The notes below the pieces were generated by a model. The model was not told the DNA's origin. It searched no databases and saw only the letters and a list, made by a program, of their open reading frames with translations. Below, in pieces: positions 1-8,184 of a stretch of 11,459 nt of DNA. Source of the DNA: a bacterium. Lineage in GTDB: Bacteria > BMS3Abin14. The translations under genes and the position numbers were made by a program. The first letter of the stretch is position 1. Each line of letters starts with the position of its first letter. Where the stretch lies: the NCBI GenBank assembly GCA_029210545.1, contig JARGFV010000083.1:1-11459 (forward strand), read 5' to 3'.

Positions 1-53
1 TCCGCCCTCCGCACCAGGCGAGTTGGTCGAGTCGCACTTCGCACTGACTTTTC

Positions 54-1742
54 CTAGCACTTGTCCTTCCCCTTTGGACTTTGGGCTTTGGTCTTTGGGC
101 TGGATGTTCCTGGTCTTAAGGTTTTAAACCTTTCCACCGTCACCTGTCCCGGTTTCCCGCCCTTGAGCTTCCTGACCCATTTCCGCTCGGTGACCATGAT
201 CTCGGGTGCGGTATCGTTCTTCGCGCCGCTCCCCTGGGCCGCGAGGGAAGCTGCCGCGTAAAGGACCTTGTCGGGGACCTGTCTCCTGCCGGTCAGGATG
301 ACAACGTGGGAGCCCGGGTAGTCCCGGGCGTGGAGCCACAGGTCGTTGGGGCCGGCGGCCCTGAAGGTCACTTTTTCGTTGTCCGTGGCGCTTTTGCCCA
401 CAAGTATGGTGAAACCGTCCACGACCTTGCGTCGGCCCGGTCCCCTGTGCCTTTCCGCTGTCAGTCCGCTGCGTCCGTGCCCCGGGCTCCGGTCGTTTCC
501 CAGGATCTTCCGGGCAGGCTCCGGATCCCCGTGCTCCAACAGGGCGGTCCGGGCCATTTCCAGCCGGTGCAGCTCATCACCGAGCTCATTTTTGCGCGAT
601 TCAAGTTCGGTCAGGCCTCGTTCGAGGCGACGGGCGGCTGCGAATAGCCTGTTTGCGTTCTCATGGGGAGAAATTTCCGGATCCAGAGCGATGGTGACCG
701 GTTCCTCTCCGCCGTAAGGGTCTGACAGGGTGGCCGATGGGGAACCCGGCACGATATCCGAGGCGTTGATGAGTAGTATCTCCGCCATGGCCCTGGTCTT
801 TCTGAACCCGAGGCAGCGGTCCCTTTCGCTTTCCAGATGTTCGAGAGACGAAGTGATGTGAACGATCATGCTCTCCAGGGCGGATACGAGGGTTTGCGCG
901 GCGGGTTGTGCCCGGGGACCACCGTCGGGTTCCGGACCTCGCCAGGCCAGGGCCGCCCTGGAAAACGGCTCGTAAAGTTCTACGGTATCGTCCTCCCGCC
1001 CCTTCAAAGGTTCGAAGGGAGAGAGCCAGCCCCTCCCTTCTGATCGGAGGATATACCCCTTTCCCCCCGAGGCCTCCCGGCCCATCTCCTCCAACGCGGA
1101 ACAAAGGGCCTGCTTTCCGCCTCCGGATGCCCGGGCCAGGGCCTGGGAAACGGTGTAGGGCGAAAGGCCCCGAACGGTCTTGAGGAGTTCATTCCGGGCA
1201 TCGGGGGCACCGGGTTCCGGAAGGAGATGGGCGGCAAGTTCACCGAGGGGAGTCCCGGATCTTTCGGGAGGGGAAAGATAGCGGTTTCCCGGGACCACGG
1301 GCCTGACACGGCTTTTTTCAGGGGGGACATTTTTGAAAGCCGCCAGGATCCGCCCTTCCTCCAGGACCAGAAGGTTGCTGTGACGGCCCATGACCTCCAG
1401 CACCACGAGGATCGGGGCGCCTTTCCGGTCCGGCCAACCGGGGGCGAAAGTGAAGTGGACGATCCGCTCTCCGGGTTGGGGGATCTCGACATCCTGCAGG
1501 ACGGCTCCCCTGATCCTTGCCCTCAGCAGATCCGTCAGGTTCGATGAACTCCGGTCAGGCTCCACCCCTTCAGGGAGGAAGATGCCCCCCTTCCCCGGGT
1601 CGATGGACAGGAGCAGGGCGGGTCCCTTCCCCAGGACAAAAACAGCCTCGCTGCTGGATAACTGGAAAGCGTCCGTGACCTTCCGGCTCTTGACCGTCAG
1701 TTGAGCTTCAGTTGCCGCTGCCTGCAGGGAGAGGTAATCCAT
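54..1742 (-). CDS. NFACT/RqcH-family ribosome quality-control protein
   Basis: A 562-residue member of the NFACT (Rqc2/RqcH, old name FbpA-like) family. In Bacillus the homologue binds stalled 50S subunits and recruits tRNA-Ala to add C-terminal alanine tails; the same role here is inferred. An NFACT-N core lies at roughly residues 1-260, with the conserved LEVMGRHSNLLVLEEG stretch at 115-130. A charged helical, probably coiled-coil segment spans about 285-405 and includes the family SPHENANRLF motif near 358-367. The NFACT-R (DUF814) domain spans about 449-545, with DGFTILVGKSATDN at 452 on and DLWLHARDYPGSHV at 467-480. The usual Asp-Arg pair of NFACT-N reads Glu92-Arg93. The last 15 or so residues are Ser/Pro/Lys-rich and come from a tandem heptamer repeat. 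The start codon faces the cytochrome gene divergently; only a weak AGAAG lies before it. Family assignment is firm; alanine tailing is not proven. Confidence 0.9.
   Translation of the reverse strand: MDYLSLQAAATEAQLTVKSRKVTDAFQLSSSEAVFVLGKGPALLLSIDPGKGGIFLPEGVEPDRSSSNLTDLLRARIRGAVLQDVEIPQPGERIVHFTFAPGWPDRKGAPILVVLEVMGRHSNLLVLEEGRILAAFKNVPPEKSRVRPVVPGNRYLSPPERSGTPLGELAAHLLPEPGAPDARNELLKTVRGLSPYTVSQALARASGGGKQALCSALEEMGREASGGKGYILRSEGRGWLSPFEPLKGREDDTVELYEPFSRAALAWRGPEPDGGPRAQPAAQTLVSALESMIVHITSSLEHLESERDRCLGFRKTRAMAEILLINASDIVPGSPSATLSDPYGGEEPVTIALDPEISPHENANRLFAAARRLERGLTELESRKNELGDELHRLEMARTALLEHGDPEPARKILGNDRSPGHGRSGLTAERHRGPGRRKVVDGFTILVGKSATDNEKVTFRAAGPNDLWLHARDYPGSHVVILTGRRQVPDKVLYAAASLAAQGSGAKNDTAPEIMVTERKWVRKLKGGKPGQVTVERFKTLRPGTSSPKTKAQSPKGKDKC
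72..99. repeat. Four tandem CTTTGGN heptamers inside the 3' end of the NFACT gene
   Basis: On the plus strand, four head-to-tail heptamers (CTTTGGA, CTTTGGG, CTTTGGT, CTTTGGG) occupy 72-99. They lie within the last codons of the minus-strand NFACT gene and encode part of its Lys/Ser/Pro tail. Because seven is not a multiple of three, unit gain or loss would shift the frame and change the tail or stop position. Confidence 0.75.
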
Positions 1743-1791
1743 CTTCTGTTTTTTAGCAGTTTTCTCCTTTTAATAGGTTAAAAAACAGAAG
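1743..1791. repeat. 13-bp perfect inverted repeat in the divergent promoter region
   Basis: CTTCTGTTTTTTA at 1743-1755 is the exact reverse complement of TAAAAAACAGAAG at 1779-1791, with 23 nt between. It begins directly upstream of the NFACT start codon and ends six bases before the -35 box of the rightward promoter. It could be an operator for divergent control or an RNA hairpin in the NFACT leader; on the minus strand it would enclose the AAGGAG found about 20 nt before the NFACT start. Confidence 0.6.
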
Positions 1792-1796
1792 CTTGC

Positions 1797-1824
1797 TTGA
1801 CAAAAAAGGGCCTGAAAGTATAGT
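1797..1824 (+). promoter_or_regulatory. Sigma-70-type promoter for the cytochrome/rpiB operon
   Basis: TTGACA at 1797-1802 matches the -35 consensus exactly. TATAGT at 1819-1824 matches the -10 consensus at five of six positions, and the spacer is 16 nt. Transcription would start near 1831, giving a leader of about 105 nt. In that leader, an AACGA/TCGTT hairpin (1875-1894) followed by three Ts could act as a weak attenuator. This is the clearest vegetative promoter in the window. Confidence 0.75.
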
Positions 1825-1934
1825 TTCACTAATTCGGCTGTCTTTGCCGGCAGAGTCTTCATCTTACAATCGAGAACGATATTTTTTTGTCGTTTTTCAA
1901 CGCTTACGATCCATGAGCCGTTACCAAGGAGGAT

Positions 1935-2405
1935 ATGATGAGAAGGGCCCTTTTGGCTGTTATCGCCCTCGTATTCCTGGCTTCACCGGCGATCCTTATG
2001 GCTGCCGGACCTCACGACAACGATTGCACCGAATGTCACAGCCTGCACGACACCAAGGGCGATTTCTCCTTCGGTGTCGCGCCCAATACCGCGGAGAAGT
2101 ACACAGCCACGGGCGCGACTGTCAGCGGCACCGACGCGCTGTGCCTGGGATGTCACAACGAGTCGGAAGGGATCATGCCTATCATCCTGGTCAGGAGCCA
2201 CCCCCTTGGCGTCAAGCCCAAGAAGGCCTTTGTCCCGCAGGAGGTCCTGGGCCGCAACGGTGAGATCACCTGCGGCAGCTGCCATGACCCCCATCCTTCG
2301 AACCCCAACTACAAGTACCTGAGAGTCGGGACCGATGCCGGCCGCAAGATGGGCGCTTTCTGTGCCTACTGCCACGAGGCGATGGTCGACAAAAATGAGT
2401 TATAA
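1935..2405 (+). CDS. Secreted tetraheme cytochrome c (doubled-CXXCH type)
   Basis: A 156-residue periplasmic cytochrome. Residues 1-23 form a signal peptide (MMRR, then a hydrophobic run, cleavage likely near Ala23-Ala24). Four CXXCH heme-attachment motifs follow: CTECH (31-35), CLGCH (70-74), CGSCH (113-117) and CAYCH (143-147). Extra histidines (27, 38, 89 in SHPLGV, 120 in DPH) could be distal heme ligands. The CGSCHDPH pattern is typical of paired-CXXCH cytochromes. Its redox partner cannot be read from sequence. The SD AAGGAGG (1926-1932) is only 2 nt from the first ATG but 5 nt from the second at 1938, so the protein may start one residue later. It is first in the transcript from the 1797-1824 promoter, and its stop overlaps the start of rpiB by 11 bp. 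Confidence 0.9.
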   Translation: MMRRALLAVIALVFLASPAILMAAGPHDNDCTECHSLHDTKGDFSFGVAPNTAEKYTATGATVSGTDALCLGCHNESEGIMPIILVRSHPLGVKPKKAFVPQEVLGRNGEITCGSCHDPHPSNPNYKYLRVGTDAGRKMGAFCAYCHEAMVDKNEL

Positions 2406-2847
2406 CTCCCGCGTGGGTCTCCGGGTTGCCCTGGGTTCAGACCACGCGGGTTTCAGTCTCAAGGAGTTTGTCGGGGGACATCTCTTCGGCAGAGGCGTCC
2501 AGGTCATCGATCTTGGTACCGACTCCACCCTTTCCGTGGATTATCCCGATTTTGCCAGGAAGGTCTGTGAGGCGATCCTGGACGGTTCGGCCGACAGGGG
2601 TGTCCTGCTGTGCGGTACCGGGATCGGGATGTCCATGATGGCAAACAGGTTCAAGGGCATCCGCGCGGCCCTCTGTCACGATCACTTCACCGCCGTGGCC
2701 GCCCGAAAGCACAACGACGCCAACGTCCTTGTCCTGGGCGGGCGGATCCTCGGGACCGATCTTGCCAGGGAGATCGTCGATACCTGGCTGGACACCCCCT
2801 TCGAGGGAGACAGGCACGAGAGAAGGATAAGGAAGTTCGACGAATAA
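2395..2847 (+). CDS. rpiB: Ribose-5-phosphate isomerase B
   Basis: A 150-residue RpiB/LacAB-family isomerase that interconverts ribulose 5-phosphate and ribose 5-phosphate in the cytosolic pentose phosphate pathway. Visible signatures are GSDHAGF (14-20), DYPDFA (49-54), the catalytic-cysteine loop CGTGIGMSMMANR (73-85) and HNDANVLVLGGR (106-117). Length matches the family (about 145-150). An upstream in-frame ATG at 2335 would add 20 residues read through the cytochrome's heme-4 region with no family match, so ATG 2395 is chosen. No convincing SD sits close to it (GAGG ends about 15 nt before), which points to translational coupling with the overlapping cytochrome gene. Allose/galactose isomerase relatives share this fold, but the neighbouring nucleotide genes favour RpiB. 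Confidence 0.93.
   Translation: MSYNSRVGLRVALGSDHAGFSLKEFVGGHLFGRGVQVIDLGTDSTLSVDYPDFARKVCEAILDGSADRGVLLCGTGIGMSMMANRFKGIRAALCHDHFTAVAARKHNDANVLVLGGRILGTDLAREIVDTWLDTPFEGDRHERRIRKFDE
2397..2408. repeat. 12-bp perfect palindrome at the cytochrome/rpiB junction
   Basis: GAGTTATAACTC is a perfect palindrome that holds the stop codon of the cytochrome gene and begins on the last base of the rpiB start codon. It may be chance, a small protein-binding site, or part of the coupling region. Confidence 0.4.
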
Positions 2848-2960
2848 AAGCCGTGATCGGTGATATGCAGTTAGCACAAACGGCTGGTCACCAATAACCT
2901 GTGTCCGGTTACGAATTGCGAATCACGGTTTAGGTATTATTTACCAATCACGGCTTTTAT
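2844..2960. repeat. Inverted-repeat spacer between rpiB and glyA
   Basis: The 18 bases at 2844-2861 (ATAAAAGCCGTGATCGGT) are the reverse complement of 2943-2960 with a single mismatch, enclosing an 81-nt interior. The left arm contains the rpiB stop codon; the right arm ends at the SD of glyA. The interior has further related words: CGAATTG then CGAATCA in tandem (2912-2925), AATCACGG twice (2921, 2947), and ACCAAT twice. The layout resembles a small palindromic intergenic repeat. In RNA it could form a long hairpin that presents or hides the glyA ribosome-binding site. Confidence 0.6.
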
Positions 2961-2973
2961 GGAGGAACGCACT

Positions 2974-4227
<1,254 letters not shown>

Positions 4228-4233
4228 TCCCGG

Positions 4234-4701
4234 GTGGATGTACCGACGCGAAGACCGTCCTGGGACGAATATTTCATGGAGATCGCCACGCTGGTGGCGA
4301 CCCGGTCGACGTGCCTGCGCCGCCAGGTGGGCGCCGTGTTCGTCAAACACAGGAATATCCTCGCCACCGGTTATAACGGGGTGCCCTCCGGGATCACCCA
4401 CTGTTCGGTGGTCGGCTGCCTTCGGGAAAAGCTGGGTATCCCTTCCGGTGAAAGGCACGAGATCTGCCGCGGCCTTCACGCGGAGCAGAACGGGATCATC
4501 CAGGCCGCGAAGCACGGTATTTTCCTCTCCGGTTCTACGGTCTACACAACGGATCATCCTTGTGCCATCTGTGCAAAGATGCTGATCAATGTGGGAGCCG
4601 AAAGGGTGGTGTGCGGGCAGGGGTACCCGGACCAGCTTTCGTCGGAAATGGTGGCCGAGGCGGGGCTGATCGTCGAATTTTACGGGGGTGATGGGAAATG
4701 A
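4234..4701 (+). CDS. Deoxycytidylate (dCMP) deaminase, ComEB-like
   Basis: A 155-residue zinc-dependent cytidine/deoxycytidylate deaminase-fold protein. It should deaminate dCMP to dUMP, the substrate of thymidylate synthase. The zinc and catalytic site is visible as HAEQN (82-86, His ligand and Glu acid/base) and PCAIC (109-113, two Cys ligands). The N-terminal [19 protein letters not shown] and the GYNGVPSG segment (46-53) are typical of this group. Additional Cys/His residues (C57, C62, H75, C78) between them may form the second metal site known in some dCMP deaminases. The start is GTG 4234, with AAGGA ending about 10 nt upstream. Its stop overlaps the nrdR ATG by 4 bp. It fits functionally beside glyA, whose methylene-THF is used in the next step. 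A different deaminase specificity cannot be excluded. Confidence 0.88.
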   Translation: MDVPTRRPSWDEYFMEIATLVATRSTCLRRQVGAVFVKHRNILATGYNGVPSGITHCSVVGCLREKLGIPSGERHEICRGLHAEQNGIIQAAKHGIFLSGSTVYTTDHPCAICAKMLINVGAERVVCGQGYPDQLSSEMVAEAGLIVEFYGGDGK

Positions 4702-5186
4702 AGTGCCCATTTTGCAGCGATTTCGATAACAAGGTCGTCGATTCGCGCCTATCCGGTGACAGCGATGTCATCCGGAGGCGAAGAGAGTGTCTTGAGTGCG
4801 GACGGCGTTTCACGACCTACGAAAGGGTCGACGATATCCTGCCCATGGTTATCAAGAAGGATGGCCGCAGGGAACCGTTCGACCGTTCCAAGATCCTTTC
4901 CGGCATTCAGACCGCCTGCCAGAAACGGCCGGTTCCGGTGCCGGTCATGGAAGAGATCGTTGACAGGATCGAAAAGGAAGTCCAGGAGAAGGGCGACAAG
5001 GAGATCAAAAGCAGCGCCATCGGGGAAACGGTGATGCTGGAGCTTCATGATCTGGACGAGGTCGCATACGTCCGGTTCGCTTCCGTTTACCGCTCCTTCA
5101 AGGATATCAACGAGTTCATGGACGAACTCAAGGACATGCTCGAGGAGGAGACCCGCCGTATGAAGGAGGAGAAGACCAAGCGGTGA
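4698..5186 (+). CDS. nrdR: Transcriptional repressor NrdR
   Basis: A 162-residue NrdR. It is a nucleotide-sensing repressor that binds NrdR boxes in front of ribonucleotide reductase genes. The N-terminal zinc ribbon has Cys3, Cys6, Cys31 and Cys34 (MKCPFC, CLECG), followed by the conserved [18 protein letters not shown] stretch (26-43). An ATP-cone domain starts near residue 49 ([17 protein letters not shown], about 50-66) and runs to about 139 ([13 protein letters not shown]). The C-terminal 20 or so residues are an acidic/basic helical tail, slightly longer than in many homologues. It overlaps the dCMP deaminase by ATGA, so it is probably co-transcribed and translationally coupled. No ribonucleotide reductase gene and no obvious NrdR box were seen in the window. 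A 99-nt gap with no clear promoter or terminator precedes rnfC. Confidence 0.95.
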   Translation: MKCPFCSDFDNKVVDSRLSGDSDVIRRRRECLECGRRFTTYERVDDILPMVIKKDGRREPFDRSKILSGIQTACQKRPVPVPVMEEIVDRIEKEVQEKGDKEIKSSAIGETVMLELHDLDEVAYVRFASVYRSFKDINEFMDELKDMLEEETRRMKEEKTKR

Positions 5187-5285
5187 TCCACTGACTGAGA
5201 CTCACTTTCCCACACCAACTCCCGCCTGACCGGCAAGAGCTGCTTGATGACTTTTCGCGACTCTACCAACAAAGAGGGCACAGAT

Positions 5286-6596
5286 TTGGAAAAACCTTTC
5301 CGGGGGGGTGTCCATCCGGATGACAGCAAACATACCAGGAACGAGCCGGTCCGCCCACTCGAACCTGCCGGCCTGCTCATCCTGAGCCTCTCCCAGCACA
5401 TCGGCGCACCGTCGCGGCCCCTTGTGTCGTCCGGTGATCGTGTGCTCAAGTACCAGCCCCTTGCAACGCCCGGCGGGTTCGTGTCGGTGGGCCTCCACGC
5501 GCCCACATCGGGGACAGTGAAAGGGATCGAACCGTCCCCCCACCCCAGCGGCCGTTTTGTGACGGCTATAGTCCTGGAACCGGACGGGCTTGACGAGCCG
5601 ATGGAACCGGCCGGCCCCGGTGACCCCAACCTCGAGCGCGGTCCCGCTGCATGGAAGGAGATTGTCCGGGACGCGGGTATCGTGGGGATGGGCGGCGCAG
5701 CTTTTCCCACCCATGTCAAGCTCAGCCCGCCGGAGGAAAAGCCGATCGAGGTTGTGGTGGCAAACGGCGTCGAGTGCGAACCGTTCCTCACAGCCGACCA
5801 TCGGCTGATGGTGGAATCCGCTGACGTCATCGTTTCAGGGCTTGCCCTGGCCATGGAGATGGTGGGGGCGAAGAAGGGGATCGTGGCCATCGAGGCCAAC
5901 AAACCCGATGCCGCTCAGGCCATGAGGGAGGCAAACCTCCCGGCTGGCGTCGAGGTGAAAGTTCTGCCGGTCATGTACCCTCAGGGGGCCGAAAAACAGC
6001 TCATCAAGGCTCTCATCGGACGTGAAGTCCCCACCGGGGGACTCCCCATGGATGTGGGCGCTGTCGTTCAGAACGTGGGTACCCTGGCCGCTATCGACGC
6101 GGCCGTCATGCGGGGCGTTCCCCTGGTGGAGCGGGTCATGACTCTAGGCGGGACTCTCCCCAATGGCCCCGGCAACTACATGGTAACTCTGGGCACTCCA
6201 CTTTCCCATGTGGTCGAAAATACGGGTGGGCTGAACGGTCCGGTATCCCGGTTAATAAACGGCGGTCCCATGATGGGGCTGGCCCTTTCGGGGCTGGAAA
6301 GCCCGGTCACCAAGGGCACCAGCGGGTTGCTGGCCTTTGGTCCCGGTGACCTGCGGGTGCCGAGACAACGAGCGTGTGTCAGGTGCGGATCCTGTGTCCG
6401 GGTGTGCCCGGCCTCCCTCATGCCCCACACTCTGGGCAGCCTGGTCGAGTGGCAGCTTTTCGACCAGCTGAAGGAGTTTTGCATAGGCGATTGCATCGAG
6501 TGCGGCTGCTGCACCTTCACCTGTCCCGCTGACCGCAACCTCGTCCAGTTCATCAGGCAAGGCAAGGCTGAGCTGTTATCTTCGGGGAGGAAATGA
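5286..6596 (+). CDS. rnfC: Rnf complex subunit RnfC (NADH-binding, 2x[4Fe-4S])
   Basis: The cytoplasmic NAD(H)-site subunit of the ion-translocating ferredoxin:NAD oxidoreductase. From the chosen start it has 436 residues: an RnfC barrel-sandwich N-terminus (MEKPFRGGVHPDD), the nucleotide/FMN-binding glycine-rich motif GMGGAAFPTHVKL (134-146), NGVECEPFLTADH (160-172), an SLBB-like region, then two [4Fe-4S] motifs with Cys364/367/370/374 and Cys403/406/409/413. These clusters separate it from NqrA. TTG 5286 is preferred because GAGGG (5274-5278) lies 7 nt upstream and family N-termini begin at the FRGG motif. ATG 5247 or TTG 5244 would add 13-14 unmatched residues. First gene of the rnfCDGE run; it overlaps rnfD by ATGA. 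Confidence 0.93.
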   Translation: MEKPFRGGVHPDDSKHTRNEPVRPLEPAGLLILSLSQHIGAPSRPLVSSGDRVLKYQPLATPGGFVSVGLHAPTSGTVKGIEPSPHPSGRFVTAIVLEPDGLDEPMEPAGPGDPNLERGPAAWKEIVRDAGIVGMGGAAFPTHVKLSPPEEKPIEVVVANGVECEPFLTADHRLMVESADVIVSGLALAMEMVGAKKGIVAIEANKPDAAQAMREANLPAGVEVKVLPVMYPQGAEKQLIKALIGREVPTGGLPMDVGAVVQNVGTLAAIDAAVMRGVPLVERVMTLGGTLPNGPGNYMVTLGTPLSHVVENTGGLNGPVSRLINGGPMMGLALSGLESPVTKGTSGLLAFGPGDLRVPRQRACVRCGSCVRVCPASLMPHTLGSLVEWQLFDQLKEFCIGDCIECGCCTFTCPADRNLVQFIRQGKAELLSSGRK

Positions 6597-7594
6597 ACGT
6601 GTCGACCATCCTCGCCCCATCGCCCCATCTGAGATCATCGGCTACCATCGAGACTGCCATGTATGGTGTGATCATGGCCCTCCTGCCGGCAACCGCGGTG
6701 GGGTTCTATTATTTCGGCCTCAATGCCTTCCGGGTCACCGCTGTCTCCATTCTGGGATGCCTTTTCTTCGAGGGGTTTGTACTGAAAATGAGGGGCCGCG
6801 ACCTGGTCCCCCTCAGAGACGGGAGCGCTCTTCTCACAGGGCTGCTCCTCGCCATGAACCTCCCCTCCGGGACCCCCTGGTGGATGGTGCTGGTGGGGGC
6901 TGGTGTGGCCATCGGCCTGGGCAAACAGGTGTTCGGCGGTCTCGGATACAACCCCTTCAACCCTGCCCTGGTGGCCAGGGTGTTCCTGCTCATCAGCTTC
7001 CCGGTCGCCATGACCAGTTGGCCGGAACCGTCTCCTTTCTCCATGTCTTTTGACGCCGTGACGAAGGCGACCCCTCTTGGAGCGATGAAAACGTCGCTGC
7101 TCATGAACGGAAACGTGGGGGAAGCAGCCGATATGGGGCTTATGGGCCCGTTCCTGGGTAATGTGGGGGGGTGCCTGGGGGAGGTCTCGGCTCTCGCCCT
7201 CCTGATCGGCGGGGTGATTCTTCTGGCAAGGAAGATCATCACCTGGCACATTCCTGTTAGCTATTTCGCTACCGTGATTGGTATGACGGGCGCTTTCTGG
7301 CTCCTCGATCCCCAGCGGTATGCCCCGCCAACCTTTCATCTTGTCACAGGCGGCCTGATGCTGGGCGCTTTTTTCATGGCGACCGATTACGTGACGAGCC
7401 CGGTCACCAGCAGTGGTATGCTCATCTTCGGTGTGGGATGCGGTGTGATCACCGTCTTGATCAGGCTGTTCGGCGGGTATCCCGAGGGAGTTTCCTTCGC
7501 CATCCTCCTTATGAACGCCGCGACCCCCATCATAGACCGGTACACAAGGCCCCGCGTTTTCGGGTACCCGGCGGGAAGGGAGGCCCGGTCATGA
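6593..7594 (+). CDS. rnfD: Rnf complex membrane subunit RnfD (covalent FMN)
   Basis: A 333-residue multi-pass inner-membrane protein of the NqrB/RnfD family and part of the ion-translocating core. Many hydrophobic helices are visible, for example 23-40, 45-62, 77-110, 185-205 and 215-240. The motifs LTGLLLAMNLPSGTPWW (81-97) and GGLGYNPFNPALVARVFLL (115-133) are conserved. The segment DAVTKATPLGA carries Thr160 at the position of the covalently flavinylated threonine (S/T-x-A-T motif; Thr187 in Vibrio RnfD, from memory). SD GGAGG (6586-6590) is only 2 nt from ATG 6593 but 8 nt from an in-frame GTG at 6599, so the true start may be two codons later. Overlaps rnfC and rnfG by 4 bp each. Confidence 0.93.
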   Translation: MNVSTILAPSPHLRSSATIETAMYGVIMALLPATAVGFYYFGLNAFRVTAVSILGCLFFEGFVLKMRGRDLVPLRDGSALLTGLLLAMNLPSGTPWWMVLVGAGVAIGLGKQVFGGLGYNPFNPALVARVFLLISFPVAMTSWPEPSPFSMSFDAVTKATPLGAMKTSLLMNGNVGEAADMGLMGPFLGNVGGCLGEVSALALLIGGVILLARKIITWHIPVSYFATVIGMTGAFWLLDPQRYAPPTFHLVTGGLMLGAFFMATDYVTSPVTSSGMLIFGVGCGVITVLIRLFGGYPEGVSFAILLMNAATPIIDRYTRPRVFGYPAGREARS

Positions 7595-8184
7595 CATCCA
7601 CCGCCAGGCTGATCCTGGTCCTTGCCGGGATCTGCTGCGTCGCCGGCCTTTGTCTGGCTGGTGTTTACGAGATCACCAAAGAGCCCATCGCGTATCAGAA
7701 AAAGCTGGATATCATCCGATCCCTCGAGGCGGTGCTGCCGGGGCTCGAGATGGACCCGGACACCTTTTTCCTGGACATGACCCGGGAAGACGGGACCAAT
7801 GTGAGAGTTTACAGGGCTCGGGGTGAAGACGGACAGGTTGTGGGGGCCGCCTTCCAGGTGGTTGCCCCGGACGGTTACAGCGGCGGTATTTTCATCATGA
7901 TGGGATTGACGCCGGACGCGCGGCTTGGCGGGATCGAGATCCTGAGCCACGCGGAGACACCCGGACTCGGTGCTCTCATCGAGAAGGAGGAGTGGAAGGG
8001 GATCTTCAGGGGACTTTCCCTGGAGACCGCCAACTTCAAGGTCAAAAAGGATGGCGGGGATATCGACCAGATCACGGGGGCGACCATCTCGCCGAGGGCG
8101 GTGGCGGGAGCCGTTGAAAAAGGCCTGAAGTGGTACCTCGGTAACAGGGACAAGATCCTTGATCCGTCGGGAGAAAGTTCATGA
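7591..8184 (+). CDS. rnfG: Rnf complex subunit RnfG (covalent FMN)
   Basis: A 197-residue periplasm-facing flavoprotein anchored by one N-terminal transmembrane helix (about residues 6-24). The FMN-binding domain contains DGYSGGIFIMMGLTPD (94-109), the HAETPGLG motif (120-127) and the flavinylation motif TGAT (162-165), where Thr165 would carry FMN through a phosphoester bond made by ApbE. No apbE is in the window. The ATG at 7591 overlaps the rnfD stop (ATGA), and AAGGGAGG (7576-7583) is placed 7 nt upstream. An in-frame extension upstream to 7438 lies inside rnfD and is not used. Overlaps rnfE by 4 bp. Confidence 0.93.
   Translation: MTSTARLILVLAGICCVAGLCLAGVYEITKEPIAYQKKLDIIRSLEAVLPGLEMDPDTFFLDMTREDGTNVRVYRARGEDGQVVGAAFQVVAPDGYSGGIFIMMGLTPDARLGGIEILSHAETPGLGALIEKEEWKGIFRGLSLETANFKVKKDGGDIDQITGATISPRAVAGAVEKGLKWYLGNRDKILDPSGESS

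Noticed and set aside
72-99. CRISPR-like array
   Set aside because: Units are 7 bp, directly adjacent and without spacers; no cas genes are nearby.
1793-2263. Plus-strand open frame overlapping the cytochrome gene in another frame
   Set aside because: It starts inside the promoter region and its product is Arg-rich with no family resemblance, while the cytochrome frame has a signal peptide and four heme motifs.
2903-2921. Sigma-54-like sequence upstream of glyA (CCGGTTACGAATTGCG)
   Set aside because: GG and GC are 9 nt apart rather than 10 and the -24 box lacks the T of TGG; it lies within the repeated words of the inverted-repeat spacer.
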